This document shows, in pieces, positions 18,054 through 26,147 of a stretch of DNA of 35,634 nucleotides; the stretch's first letter is position 1, and each line of letters opens with the position of its first letter. The stretch comes from Thermoplasmata archaeon (GTDB lineage: Archaea > Thermoplasmatota > E2 > DHVEG-1 > B18-G2). The notes under the pieces were generated by a model, which had not been told where the DNA came from, did no database searches, and was given only the letters and a program-made list of their open reading frames with translations. The position numbers and the translations under genes were made by a program. The stretch spans positions 1-35,634 of the forward strand of contig JAGGZU010000041.1 of assembly GCA_021161865.1 (NCBI GenBank), given 5' to 3'.

Positions 18054-18640
18054 ATGCACTCCTATGTTGTTGAAACAGAAAACCTGACGAAGTATTATGG
18101 CAAAACAAGAGGAGTCGAAGATTTAAGTTTCTCCGTTGAAAAGGGAGAGATTTTTGGTTTTCTTGGTCCAAATGGTGCGGGTAAAACCACAACCATAAGA
18201 ACACTTCTTGGTTTTCTTAGACCAACAAGTGGTGAGACTTACATTTTTGGTAGAAGCATATGGGAGAATGTTGAGGAGATAAAAAAAAAGTTGGTTATAT
18301 CCTTGGTAATTTGAATCTTTATGGTCATTTAACTGGGCAGCAATTTATTAGCTATTTTTCATCACTCCGTGGTGGCAATACTGGTTTACTTGATGAGAAG
18401 ATGAAGGCAAGCGTTGTTATGATAGCAGCGGTTGTTGCAATGTTCATCTTTGAATCCATATCTCTTATTGTACCGGATTATAAGTCCATTGGATATCTTT
18501 CTCTCATGCACTACTATAATCCTGCAGATATTCTTTTGAGAGGCGATGTGGATGGTGTTGTTGTTTTACTTGCTGTTATCGTTGAAACCCTTGTTTTTGC
18601 GATGCTTTACTTTGAGCACCGTGACATAGCAATATCCTAA
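18054..18640 (+). pseudogene. ABC transporter remnant: ATPase N-terminus (Walker A) frameshifted and deletion-fused to the C-terminus of an ABC-2-type permease
   Basis: 18054..: NLTKYYGKTRGVEDLSFSVEKGEIFGFLGPNGAGKTTTIRTLLGFLRPTSG; frame change at A9 run 18281-18289 into VGYILGNLNLYGHLTGQQFISYFSSLRGG; then abruptly hydrophobic SVVMIAAVVAMFIFESISLIVPD...HYYNPADILLRGD. Walker B and the signature motif are absent. Confidence 0.85.
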
Positions 18641-18703
18641 ATGATTTGTTAAGCCAAAAACAATATAACACCGGTTTTGTTTCACCTTTTGTGAGGAGTA
18701 GAT

Positions 18704-19378
18704 ATGTTGAAAACCCCTGTTATTGTGGTTAACGTCAAAACCTATGCTGAGGCAACTGGAGGTAAGGCTTTGGAGTTAGCTAAGCTCATGGACGAGGTAG
18801 CCTCTGAGACAGGTGTTAGTATGGCCATTGCTGTTCAAGCAAGCGATATTTACATGGTTTCTCAGGCTGTTTCTATACCCGTCTTTGCTGAGCACATTGA
18901 TCCAATTAAACCAGGGAGTCACACCGGTTGGACTCTGCCTGAGGCGGTTAAGGAGGCAGGTGCCGTTGGTACGTTTATAAACCATAGTGAACATAGGTTG
19001 AAGCTTGCAGATCTTGATGAATGTATAGCTCGTGCAAAGGAGTTGGATTTAGATCAGATTGTTTGCAGCAACAATATTGCAACCTCTAAGGCCATTGCTG
19101 CTTTGAACCCAAATTTTGTTGCTGTTGAACCACCTGAACTCATAGGCGGGGAGGTTTCAGTTACAAAGGCAAACCCTGATATTGTCAGCGGTACCGTTAA
19201 AGCCGTCAGGGAGATAAACAGGGGCATAGGCATCCTTTGTGGAGCTGGCGTTAAAAACGGTGAGGATGTTAAAAAGGCATTGGAGCTTGGAACAGATGGT
19301 GTGTTGCTTGCCAGCGGTGTGGTTAAGGCTAAGGATAAAAAAGCTGTACTTCTGGATTTAACAAACAATCTTTATTAG
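18704..19378 (+). CDS. tpiA: Triosephosphate isomerase (archaeal short type)
   Basis: VVNVKTYAEATGGKALELA, VFAEHIDPIKPGSHTGW, TFINHSEHR, VAVEPPELIGG, LCGAGVKNGEDVKKALELGTDGVLLASGVVKAKD. Confidence 0.95.
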   Translation: MLKTPVIVVNVKTYAEATGGKALELAKLMDEVASETGVSMAIAVQASDIYMVSQAVSIPVFAEHIDPIKPGSHTGWTLPEAVKEAGAVGTFINHSEHRLKLADLDECIARAKELDLDQIVCSNNIATSKAIAALNPNFVAVEPPELIGGEVSVTKANPDIVSGTVKAVREINRGIGILCGAGVKNGEDVKKALELGTDGVLLASGVVKAKDKKAVLLDLTNNLY

Positions 19379-20019
19379 CGGATTAAATCATTTACCGCCT
19401 GGTTGTAGTCTTTGCCTTTGAAGACAAAACTTCCAGCTACGAGAACATCAGCACCTGCTTGTCTTACAACCCTTCCAGTTTCTCTGTTGATGCCGCCATC
19501 AACCTCAATCAAAACATTATACTCATGTTCATCGATCTGCTGTCTCAGCCACTCTATTTTTGGTACAACATCTGGGATGAATTTCTGTCCACTGAATCCT
19601 GGGTTTACAGACATGACGAGAACAAGGTCAACCTCTGAAAGCAGGTTTTTTATTCTCTCTATAGGTGTTGATGGGTTCAGTGAGACACCAACCTTACAAC
19701 CTGTTTTCTTAATTTCTTCGATAACCGTTAGAGGATTTTTGCAGGATTCTATGTGAAATGTTATGCCATCTGCTCCAGCATCAGCAAAGTTTTTTGCATA
19801 TTTAGTGGGGTTTTCTATCATAAGATGGACGTCAAAAAACAGTTCTGTTATTTTCCGTATAGATTTTACAACTGGTGGACCTATGGTGATGTTTGGAACA
19901 AAATGCCCATCCATGACATCTATGTGCAACCATTTTGCTCCTGCTTTTTCTACAGCTTTTATTTCTTCTCCAAGTTTCGAGAAATCCGCGGATAGTATGG
20001 ATGGAGCCACTATAACCAT
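19375..20019 (-). CDS. rpe: Ribulose-phosphate 3-epimerase
   Basis: ORF runs to 20298 but the family start MVIVAPSILSADFSKLGEEI is at 20019; WLHIDVMDGHFVPNITIGP, FDVHLMIENP, VLVMSVNPGFSGQKFIP, EVDGGIN, VAGSFVF. Confidence 0.95.
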   Translation of the reverse strand: MVIVAPSILSADFSKLGEEIKAVEKAGAKWLHIDVMDGHFVPNITIGPPVVKSIRKITELFFDVHLMIENPTKYAKNFADAGADGITFHIESCKNPLTVIEEIKKTGCKVGVSLNPSTPIERIKNLLSEVDLVLVMSVNPGFSGQKFIPDVVPKIEWLRQQIDEHEYNVLIEVDGGINRETGRVVRQAGADVLVAGSFVFKGKDYNQAVNDLIR

Positions 20020-20113
20020 TGTGTATTTGAGATAAAACCTGGGTTTATAGAGGTTTTGAAATTCCAAAATGCTTATCAACAACCTTTTGTTTTCCACCTT
20101 TTGGGGTTTAGTT

Positions 20114-20758
20114 ATGAAGATATTTGTTGACACAGCAGATCTTGATGAGATAAGGGAGCTTGCATCTTGGGGTGTTATAGATGGTGTTACCACAAACCCT
20201 ACTTTGATTGCAAAAAGCGGTAGGTCGTTTAAGGAGATTGTGGATGAGATTTTCAAGATAGTTGATGGACCGATAAGCCTTGAGGTTGTTGGCACCACAG
20301 CTGAGGAGATGGTTAAGGAGGCAAGGCAGCTTGCAGGGATTCATAGGAACGTTGTTGTGAAGATACCGATGACTGCTGAAGGTCTTAAGGCTGTTAAAAC
20401 ATTGAGTAAGGAAGACGTTAAAACCAATGTCACCCTTGTTTTCTCCGCTAATCAGGCTCTTCTCGCAGCGAAGGCTGGTGCAACCTATGTTAGCCCGTTT
20501 ATCGGCAGATTAGACGATATGGGACATGAGGGGATGCAGATAGTTGAGGAGATTGTTGATATATTTGGGAACTATGGCTTTAAAACCCAGATTATTGTTG
20601 CAAGTATTAGGCATCCTGTTCATGTTGTGCAGGCAGCAAGACTGGGAGCGGATGTAGCGACTATTCCACCCGCTGTAATCAAAAAAATGGTGAAGCACTC
20701 CTTAACTGACGTTGGTATACAACGGTTTCTTGAAGATTGGAAGAAGGTGCCAAAGTAA
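20114..20758 (+). CDS. tal: Transaldolase / fructose-6-phosphate aldolase-type (TalC-like)
   Basis: [86 protein letters not shown]. Confidence 0.95.
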   Translation: MKIFVDTADLDEIRELASWGVIDGVTTNPTLIAKSGRSFKEIVDEIFKIVDGPISLEVVGTTAEEMVKEARQLAGIHRNVVVKIPMTAEGLKAVKTLSKEDVKTNVTLVFSANQALLAAKAGATYVSPFIGRLDDMGHEGMQIVEEIVDIFGNYGFKTQIIVASIRHPVHVVQAARLGADVATIPPAVIKKMVKHSLTDVGIQRFLEDWKKVPK

Positions 20759-20760
20759 GT

Positions 20761-21042
20761 TTATGAGAGTTTTGAAAACTCTTTTTTTCTCTCCTTAACT
20801 GTTTTCCCTGTAGCTTCGTATAGGAAGTCATTCCATTTTTTTATTATAGAGTAATCAGCCTTTGTTGACGATGTTTTTGTTTCTATGAACAACGAGATTC
20901 CCTTCTGTTGAATGAATATTTCACCCAATCCTTCTACATTGAAGCTGAAGCCTTTCTCCAAGTCGCCGTTTACACCAAAATACTTTGACAAAATGCCGTT
21001 TAAATCAGGTTTGTACCCTCTTTTAATCCTGTACTCCCTCAT
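20761..21042 (-). CDS. Small conserved archaeal protein (possibly DUF5611)
   Basis: 93 aa; MREYRIKRGYKPDLNGILSKYFG...; family assignment from memory only. Confidence 0.5.
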   Translation of the reverse strand: MREYRIKRGYKPDLNGILSKYFGVNGDLEKGFSFNVEGLGEIFIQQKGISLFIETKTSSTKADYSIIKKWNDFLYEATGKTVKERKKEFSKLS

Positions 21043-21077
21043 TATATGTTCCTCCTTCAGATACCGATATGGTTTTT

Positions 21078-21722
21078 TTATTTTAATGTTTTAACCCACT
21101 CGTACACGGGTTCCACCAGTTTTTTAATCCTCTCCTTTTCCTTGTTCATCGGTGAAGGCTCCCACTCATCAGCTGGTTCAAAATGCCAGTCTGTTATAGC
21201 ACCTATCCGTTGTTCTTTTGGTTTGAAAACTACCTTCAGAGGCATGTTGAACTCGACGTCCCATGGGTTCACACCATGCAACTCGTTTGCTATCGCTGTT
21301 TTTGAACCCTCTATCACACCGTAAACAAGTATTATCGGCAATCTTTTCAACGACGACCTCCCCGACCATCCTGCCACTGTCCAGGTGTGAACCTTTGCTT
21401 TCTTTGGCATCTCAATCCACTCTGTTCTCTGCAGGTTACAGTCAAGGTTCCAGCAATGTGTCCTCGGTGGAACCCATGTGTCACCGCATTTCGGGCAGCG
21501 GGTTCCCATTATCTTTCCTTCAAGTAATCCTATGAAAAAGGGTGAATTCCATCCATGCCGGATGGTGTAGAGTTGATCATAGTGTAGGAACTGGTTCATC
21601 GTTTTTTTGTCATCAGATATCTCGTAACCGACAAAAACCAGCCCTTTTTCTTTAACATCTAGTGGTCTGAAATCTTTTCTAATGGTGAAGTTTGGTGTTT
21701 CCGCAAACTTTTTCTTAACCAT
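21078..21722 (-). CDS. Thiolase-associated DUF35 (Zn-ribbon plus OB-fold) acyl-CoA-binding protein
   Basis: GTRCPKCGDTWVPPRTHCWNLDC zinc ribbon followed by OB-like KVHTWTVAGWSG; 1 nt from the upstream thiolase gene. Confidence 0.85.
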   Translation of the reverse strand: MVKKKFAETPNFTIRKDFRPLDVKEKGLVFVGYEISDDKKTMNQFLHYDQLYTIRHGWNSPFFIGLLEGKIMGTRCPKCGDTWVPPRTHCWNLDCNLQRTEWIEMPKKAKVHTWTVAGWSGRSSLKRLPIILVYGVIEGSKTAIANELHGVNPWDVEFNMPLKVVFKPKEQRIGAITDWHFEPADEWEPSPMNKEKERIKKLVEPVYEWVKTLK

Positions 21723-21723
21723 T

Positions 21724-22974
21724 TCAAACCCTCCTCAGTATGAAGTTTGATATGCTTGTCCCTGTTCCAGCATGACTGTTTACTATCCCTGTGTGGGGGT
21801 CTGGAACTTGAGTTTTTGAGCTTAAATGTTTTTTTGGAATTAAACCAGCCAGTTGGTAGTATGCTTCTATGGCACTCATGAGTCCTGTTGCACCAACCGG
21901 ATGCCCATAACCCATTAAACCGCCACCTGGGTTCATGGGTATACTACCTTCGAGATATGTTTCTTTGTCTCTTATGAACTGTGCTATGTTTTCACTGTCC
22001 GCTAAACCAAGGGCTTTGTAGATTTGTGCTTCTGAGGTGGAGAACGCGTCATGTATTTCCCCGAAATCTATCTGCTTTAGCGGGTTATCTATTCCAGCTT
22101 GTTTGTAGGCTACCTCTGCTGATTGTCTGCATGCAGCGAACTCTGTCATCTCTGGGTAACCTGGTCCGTATCTTTCTATCCAACCTGGAAAGTTGAGTCT
22201 ATCCCCTGCTCTTATGGTGCAGCTTGATAATCCCATTCCATCGATGGTTACATAATGATCTGGGTTCACTTTTTTAGCATACTCTTCGGTTGTTACAAGT
22301 AGGAATGCTACTCCTCTTGTCATAAGGCAGCAATCGTATTTTTTGATTGGATAAGATATCAGACGGGAGTTTAGAACATCATCCACGGTTATGTACCTAT
22401 GTTCGTTTCTATACCATTGTGCCTTTGGGTTATCCATGGCGTTGTTCCTGTTTTTCACGGCAATCAACGCCACATCTTCTTCTGTAACCTTGTTTTCTCT
22501 CATCCATTTGTTTGCCATAGCTGCATAGTAGATTGGGTAGATGCCGCCAACCATCAGTTCGTATCTTATGTCTGATGCAAGGGCTATGAACTCGCTGCCC
22601 TGGGATTGTGACACTGAGTCCATGGTTTCCCAGCCGATTACTCCAACAACGTCATGTTGTCCTGATTTAACAGCAAGTGCTGCGGCGTATAATGCAGAGC
22701 CACCAGTGTTTCCACCATTCTCTACCCTATAATGTGGTACACCAACGAGACCAAGGTGGTCATGTATTATCCACTCTGCTGAGAGTTGATGCCCAAAATG
22801 CACTGAGAAATGAGAGTAAATCATCATGTCTATGTCTCTGAGGTTGAAGTCTGGTATGTCACGCATAACCTCACGTACGCATTCCGCTGCGCCCCCTTCT
22901 ATGCTTTCAAAACCGGTTGGACCATAATCAAATGGTGTTGTTGCACCACCTATTATACAAACCTTCCTGGACAT
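21724..22974 (-). CDS. Thiolase-family protein (acetyl-CoA acetyltransferase / SCP-x-like)
   Basis: GEIHDAFSTSE, NPGGGLMGYGHPVGATGLMSAIEAY, HAGTGTSISNFIL. Confidence 0.9.
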   Translation of the reverse strand: MSRKVCIIGGATTPFDYGPTGFESIEGGAAECVREVMRDIPDFNLRDIDMMIYSHFSVHFGHQLSAEWIIHDHLGLVGVPHYRVENGGNTGGSALYAAALAVKSGQHDVVGVIGWETMDSVSQSQGSEFIALASDIRYELMVGGIYPIYYAAMANKWMRENKVTEEDVALIAVKNRNNAMDNPKAQWYRNEHRYITVDDVLNSRLISYPIKKYDCCLMTRGVAFLLVTTEEYAKKVNPDHYVTIDGMGLSSCTIRAGDRLNFPGWIERYGPGYPEMTEFAACRQSAEVAYKQAGIDNPLKQIDFGEIHDAFSTSEAQIYKALGLADSENIAQFIRDKETYLEGSIPMNPGGGLMGYGHPVGATGLMSAIEAYYQLAGLIPKKHLSSKTQVPDPHTGIVNSHAGTGTSISNFILRRV

Positions 22975-23061
22975 GTTTATCTTCCTCTCCCCGAAACCAA
23001 AGAAAACTACTCTTGGCTCCCTTTTTGAGGTAATGCAACATGTGTTAAAATGTTTTTCTTT

Positions 23062-24879
23062 TTATCTTCCAACCACTATACCCGCCGGATCAATTTGTTT
23101 GAGTATACTCAACTCTTTTTTGGTTGGTGGAGTTGTTGTCTGCACATTCTCTGGTATTGTTATGTTGAACCCGCTGTTGTTTTTTATATCCTCAATGGTT
23201 ACACCAGGATGAATCGATAGCAGTGTCATTTGTTTTGTTTTCTCATCAAACCCGTATACTCCAAGTTGGGTTATCACCCTGTAGGGTCCACTCGTAGTGG
23301 GTAAACCATTTTTTTCCCTAGAGTTTTTACCGTTTAGGTAACCTGGTGTGGTTAGGAAATCGATTTTTTTTACAAACCTGTTTTTGTCTTGTCTCATTAT
23401 TATAATGGTTTTGTTGCATAGACTTCCAACGTCGTTTGCACCACCACTCCCAGGGAGTCTCACCTTTGGTTTTTCGTAGTCTCCTATCACGGTCGTGTTT
23501 ATGTTCCCGTACATGTCTATCTGTGCTGCTCCAAGGAAGCCGTAGTCTATGTATCCTGCTTGTGCCATGGACATGGAGTCATGCATGCTTGATGCAGCAA
23601 CAGCCATGTGGAAGGTTCTTGAGTCCCCAACCGATATCGGGAGTACAGGTATTTCTGGTCCGATTCCTCCTGCTTCGAAGAAAAGCAGCAGGTTTGGTGC
23701 ATGTGTTTTTTGTGCGAGCATTGCCGCTATCATTGGTAAACCTGTTCCCACAAACACCGACTTGTTGTCTTCCAGGAGGTGTGATGCGGCGCAGGCAAGC
23801 AGTTCAGTGGATGAGTAGGTTTGTTGTTGGAACTGTTGTTTTTTCTTTTTTATCCAGGGTGCGTTCATGGGTTTTTCAAGTCGTTCAATTTTTTCAAGCT
23901 GTTGAAGCCTTGTTTTTCCACCGATTAATCTTAGATATTCTTCTAAATCTTCGGTTCCATAAACGTATTTTTCCAGGTAACTCTTTACGCCTTCATCTGT
24001 TTTCGAAAGTGTAAGCCATTCCCCAATGTGTTGTTCATCAAAGAAATACTGGTAGGGCATTTGGCAGGGATGGGAACCAAATGCTGCTTCAACAACAGCG
24101 TCAACAAGGTAGAAGGGTATAACGGTTTTCCAAGGCTCTTGCCTTATTTCTTTACTGTCAACGATTTTTTCGGTTGTGATGATAACTCTTCTTGCTGCAC
24201 GAGCAAGCTCAAAGTCTTCAACCATTATACCATCAATCTGAGCGTTCCCATGTTTGTCGCATCTTGGTACATGTATAACCGTTACGTCAGGATAGCACGC
24301 CGGTAGCAAACAAACAGTTTTACCACTAAAAGGGTCTTTTATTGTTTTTGCTGAACTATGTTTGAATGTGTCTGTTCCAAGCATCACCCGTGTTGGTATA
24401 AAAGGTACTCCCATCATTGCTGCTAGGAAACGCCATTGGTAACCGGCGTTACTGATTTCACCAACTACCTTGCATTTTCCTGTTTCAACTGCTCGGCGTG
24501 ATGCTGGTGAGAGTCCTCGAAGCTCATGACCAAAGGCGTAGGCTACCTCGACTTTGTTAACACAACCAGAGGCTACAAGGAGATCAAGGTCATGGACGGC
24601 TGTTTTTCCAGCCATTATTAGGTTTCTTCTAGGTTGCCTTATGATCTCGTAAACAACAGCCATTGAAACCCTCACATGACCGAAGCCACCCATTGCTAAA
24701 AGGTCGCCGTTTTTTATAAAACTGGAGACAGCTTCCTTAGCATTCATTCTTTTGTCAATTAAACCCCTGGGTTTGTTTTTTAGTATCCACCTGCGGTTTT
24801 CATCAGGGTCATACCATCCAATTAGTTTGCCCCTGCCTTCCTCCAGCACCATTTTGTCGTCTGCTTTGCTGTGTCCCAT
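23062..24879 (-). CDS. Family I CoA-transferase with GctA-like and GctB-like halves fused
   Basis: 605 aa; N-half GDLLAMGGFGHVRVSMAVVYEIIRQ...VTVIHVPRCDKHGNAQIDG; C-half VFVGTGLPMIAAMLAQ...LLLFFEAGGIGPE...LGAAQIDMYGNINTTVIGDY. Confidence 0.88.
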   Translation of the reverse strand: MGHSKADDKMVLEEGRGKLIGWYDPDENRRWILKNKPRGLIDKRMNAKEAVSSFIKNGDLLAMGGFGHVRVSMAVVYEIIRQPRRNLIMAGKTAVHDLDLLVASGCVNKVEVAYAFGHELRGLSPASRRAVETGKCKVVGEISNAGYQWRFLAAMMGVPFIPTRVMLGTDTFKHSSAKTIKDPFSGKTVCLLPACYPDVTVIHVPRCDKHGNAQIDGIMVEDFELARAARRVIITTEKIVDSKEIRQEPWKTVIPFYLVDAVVEAAFGSHPCQMPYQYFFDEQHIGEWLTLSKTDEGVKSYLEKYVYGTEDLEEYLRLIGGKTRLQQLEKIERLEKPMNAPWIKKKKQQFQQQTYSSTELLACAASHLLEDNKSVFVGTGLPMIAAMLAQKTHAPNLLLFFEAGGIGPEIPVLPISVGDSRTFHMAVAASSMHDSMSMAQAGYIDYGFLGAAQIDMYGNINTTVIGDYEKPKVRLPGSGGANDVGSLCNKTIIIMRQDKNRFVKKIDFLTTPGYLNGKNSREKNGLPTTSGPYRVITQLGVYGFDEKTKQMTLLSIHPGVTIEDIKNNSGFNITIPENVQTTTPPTKKELSILKQIDPAGIVVGR

Positions 24880-24985
24880 GGTTTTTTCACATCCCCTTTT
24901 TTATGAAACTTTTTTTTGTACTAAAAAGCTTCGAAGAAGAGGTAACTTTTTACCCTCTTTGTGTATCACGGTATGAGGAGTTACC

Positions 24986-26125
24986 ATGAACTTTGAGTTA
25001 ACACCTGAGCAGAAGGCTATACAAAAAACGGTGCGTGAGTTTTGTGAAAAAGAGATAAAACCCATTGCTGCCAAGATCGATGACGAGGAGGAGTTTCCAT
25101 GGGATCTTTACAAAAAGATGGGTAAACTTGGTCTCATGGGGATGACCGTTCCCAAGGAGTACGGCGGTGCAGGTATCGACCGGTTGAGCTACATGCTCGC
25201 TCTTGAGGAGATCTCCAAAGCATCTGGTTCGGTTGGTATAACGGTTGAGGCACATAACTCACTTGGTATAGGTCACATCTACGAAAAAGGCACGGAGGAG
25301 CAACGTAGGAAGTATTTGCCGAGGCTTACAAGCGGTGAAGCCATCGCTGCGTGGGCGCTCACTGAGCCAAATGCCGGCTCTGATGCCGCTTCGATTCAAA
25401 CAACAGCTGTGCTTGAGGGGGATGAATGGGTTTTGAATGGTACAAAACATTTCATCACAAGCGGTGATATCGCTGAGGTTGTTACGGTTATGGCTAAAAC
25501 TGATAAGGAAAAGGGTGCAAAGGGCATTAGCGCTTTTATTGTTGAGAAGGGGACACCTGGTTTTGAGGTTGGTGTACTTGAGGACAAGCTTGGTTTACGT
25601 GGCAGTAGAACCGCTGAGCTTATCTTAGAGGACTGTAGGGTTCCTAAGGAGAATCTTCTTGGTGAAAAAAACATGGGTTTCATTGGTGCAATGAACATTC
25701 TTGACCGTGGTAGAACAGCGATTGGTGCTATGGCTGTCGGTATAGCTCAGGCTGCTCTTGAGGAAAGTATAGAGTATTCTAAACAACGGCAGCAGTTTGG
25801 TAGACCAATCTCTAAGTTTCAAGCAGTTCAGTGGATGATTGTTGACATGGCCACTGAGATTGAAGCTGCTCGTTTACTGGTTCACCGTGCTGCATTCCTT
25901 GAGGATCATGATATACCGTTTACTAAAGAGGCTGCTATGGCTAAACTTTTTGCCTCTGAGATGGCGATGCGAGCCACCAGGAAAGCTATTCAGGTTCATG
26001 GTGGCTATGGTTACACAAAGGAGTATCCTCTCGAAAGGTTTTTCAGGGATGTAAAGCTCTGTGAGATTGGTGAAGGCACTTCTGAGGTTCAGAGATTGGT
26101 TATTGCAAGGAGACTTGGTTTATAA
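24986..26125 (+). CDS. Acyl-CoA dehydrogenase (short/branched-chain type)
   Basis: WALTEPNAGSDAASIQTTA, NGTKHFITSGDIA, YSKQRQQFGRPISKFQAVQ, VHGGYGYTKEYPLERFFRDVKLCEIGEGTSEVQR. Confidence 0.95.
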   Translation: MNFELTPEQKAIQKTVREFCEKEIKPIAAKIDDEEEFPWDLYKKMGKLGLMGMTVPKEYGGAGIDRLSYMLALEEISKASGSVGITVEAHNSLGIGHIYEKGTEEQRRKYLPRLTSGEAIAAWALTEPNAGSDAASIQTTAVLEGDEWVLNGTKHFITSGDIAEVVTVMAKTDKEKGAKGISAFIVEKGTPGFEVGVLEDKLGLRGSRTAELILEDCRVPKENLLGEKNMGFIGAMNILDRGRTAIGAMAVGIAQAALEESIEYSKQRQQFGRPISKFQAVQWMIVDMATEIEAARLLVHRAAFLEDHDIPFTKEAAMAKLFASEMAMRATRKAIQVHGGYGYTKEYPLERFFRDVKLCEIGEGTSEVQRLVIARRLGL

Positions 26126-26147
26126 TAAATAGAAAAAGGTGGTTGGT

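Noticed and set aside
19375-20298. Full 307 aa extent of the Rpe ORF
   Set aside because: The first ~93 aa are an upstream read-through overlapping the transaldolase start region; the family start MVIVAPSILSADF is at 20019.
23436-24014. 192 aa plus-strand ORF 23436..24014
   Set aside because: Lies antisense to the CoA-transferase; Cys/Leu/Ser-rich composition typical of a spurious reverse frame.
23062-24879. AibAB-like decarboxylase (reverse isovaleryl-CoA pathway) instead of CoA-transferase
   Set aside because: The expected catalytic Glu region (FFEAGGIGPE) appears retained, which favours a true CoA-transferase; kept only as an alternative to test.
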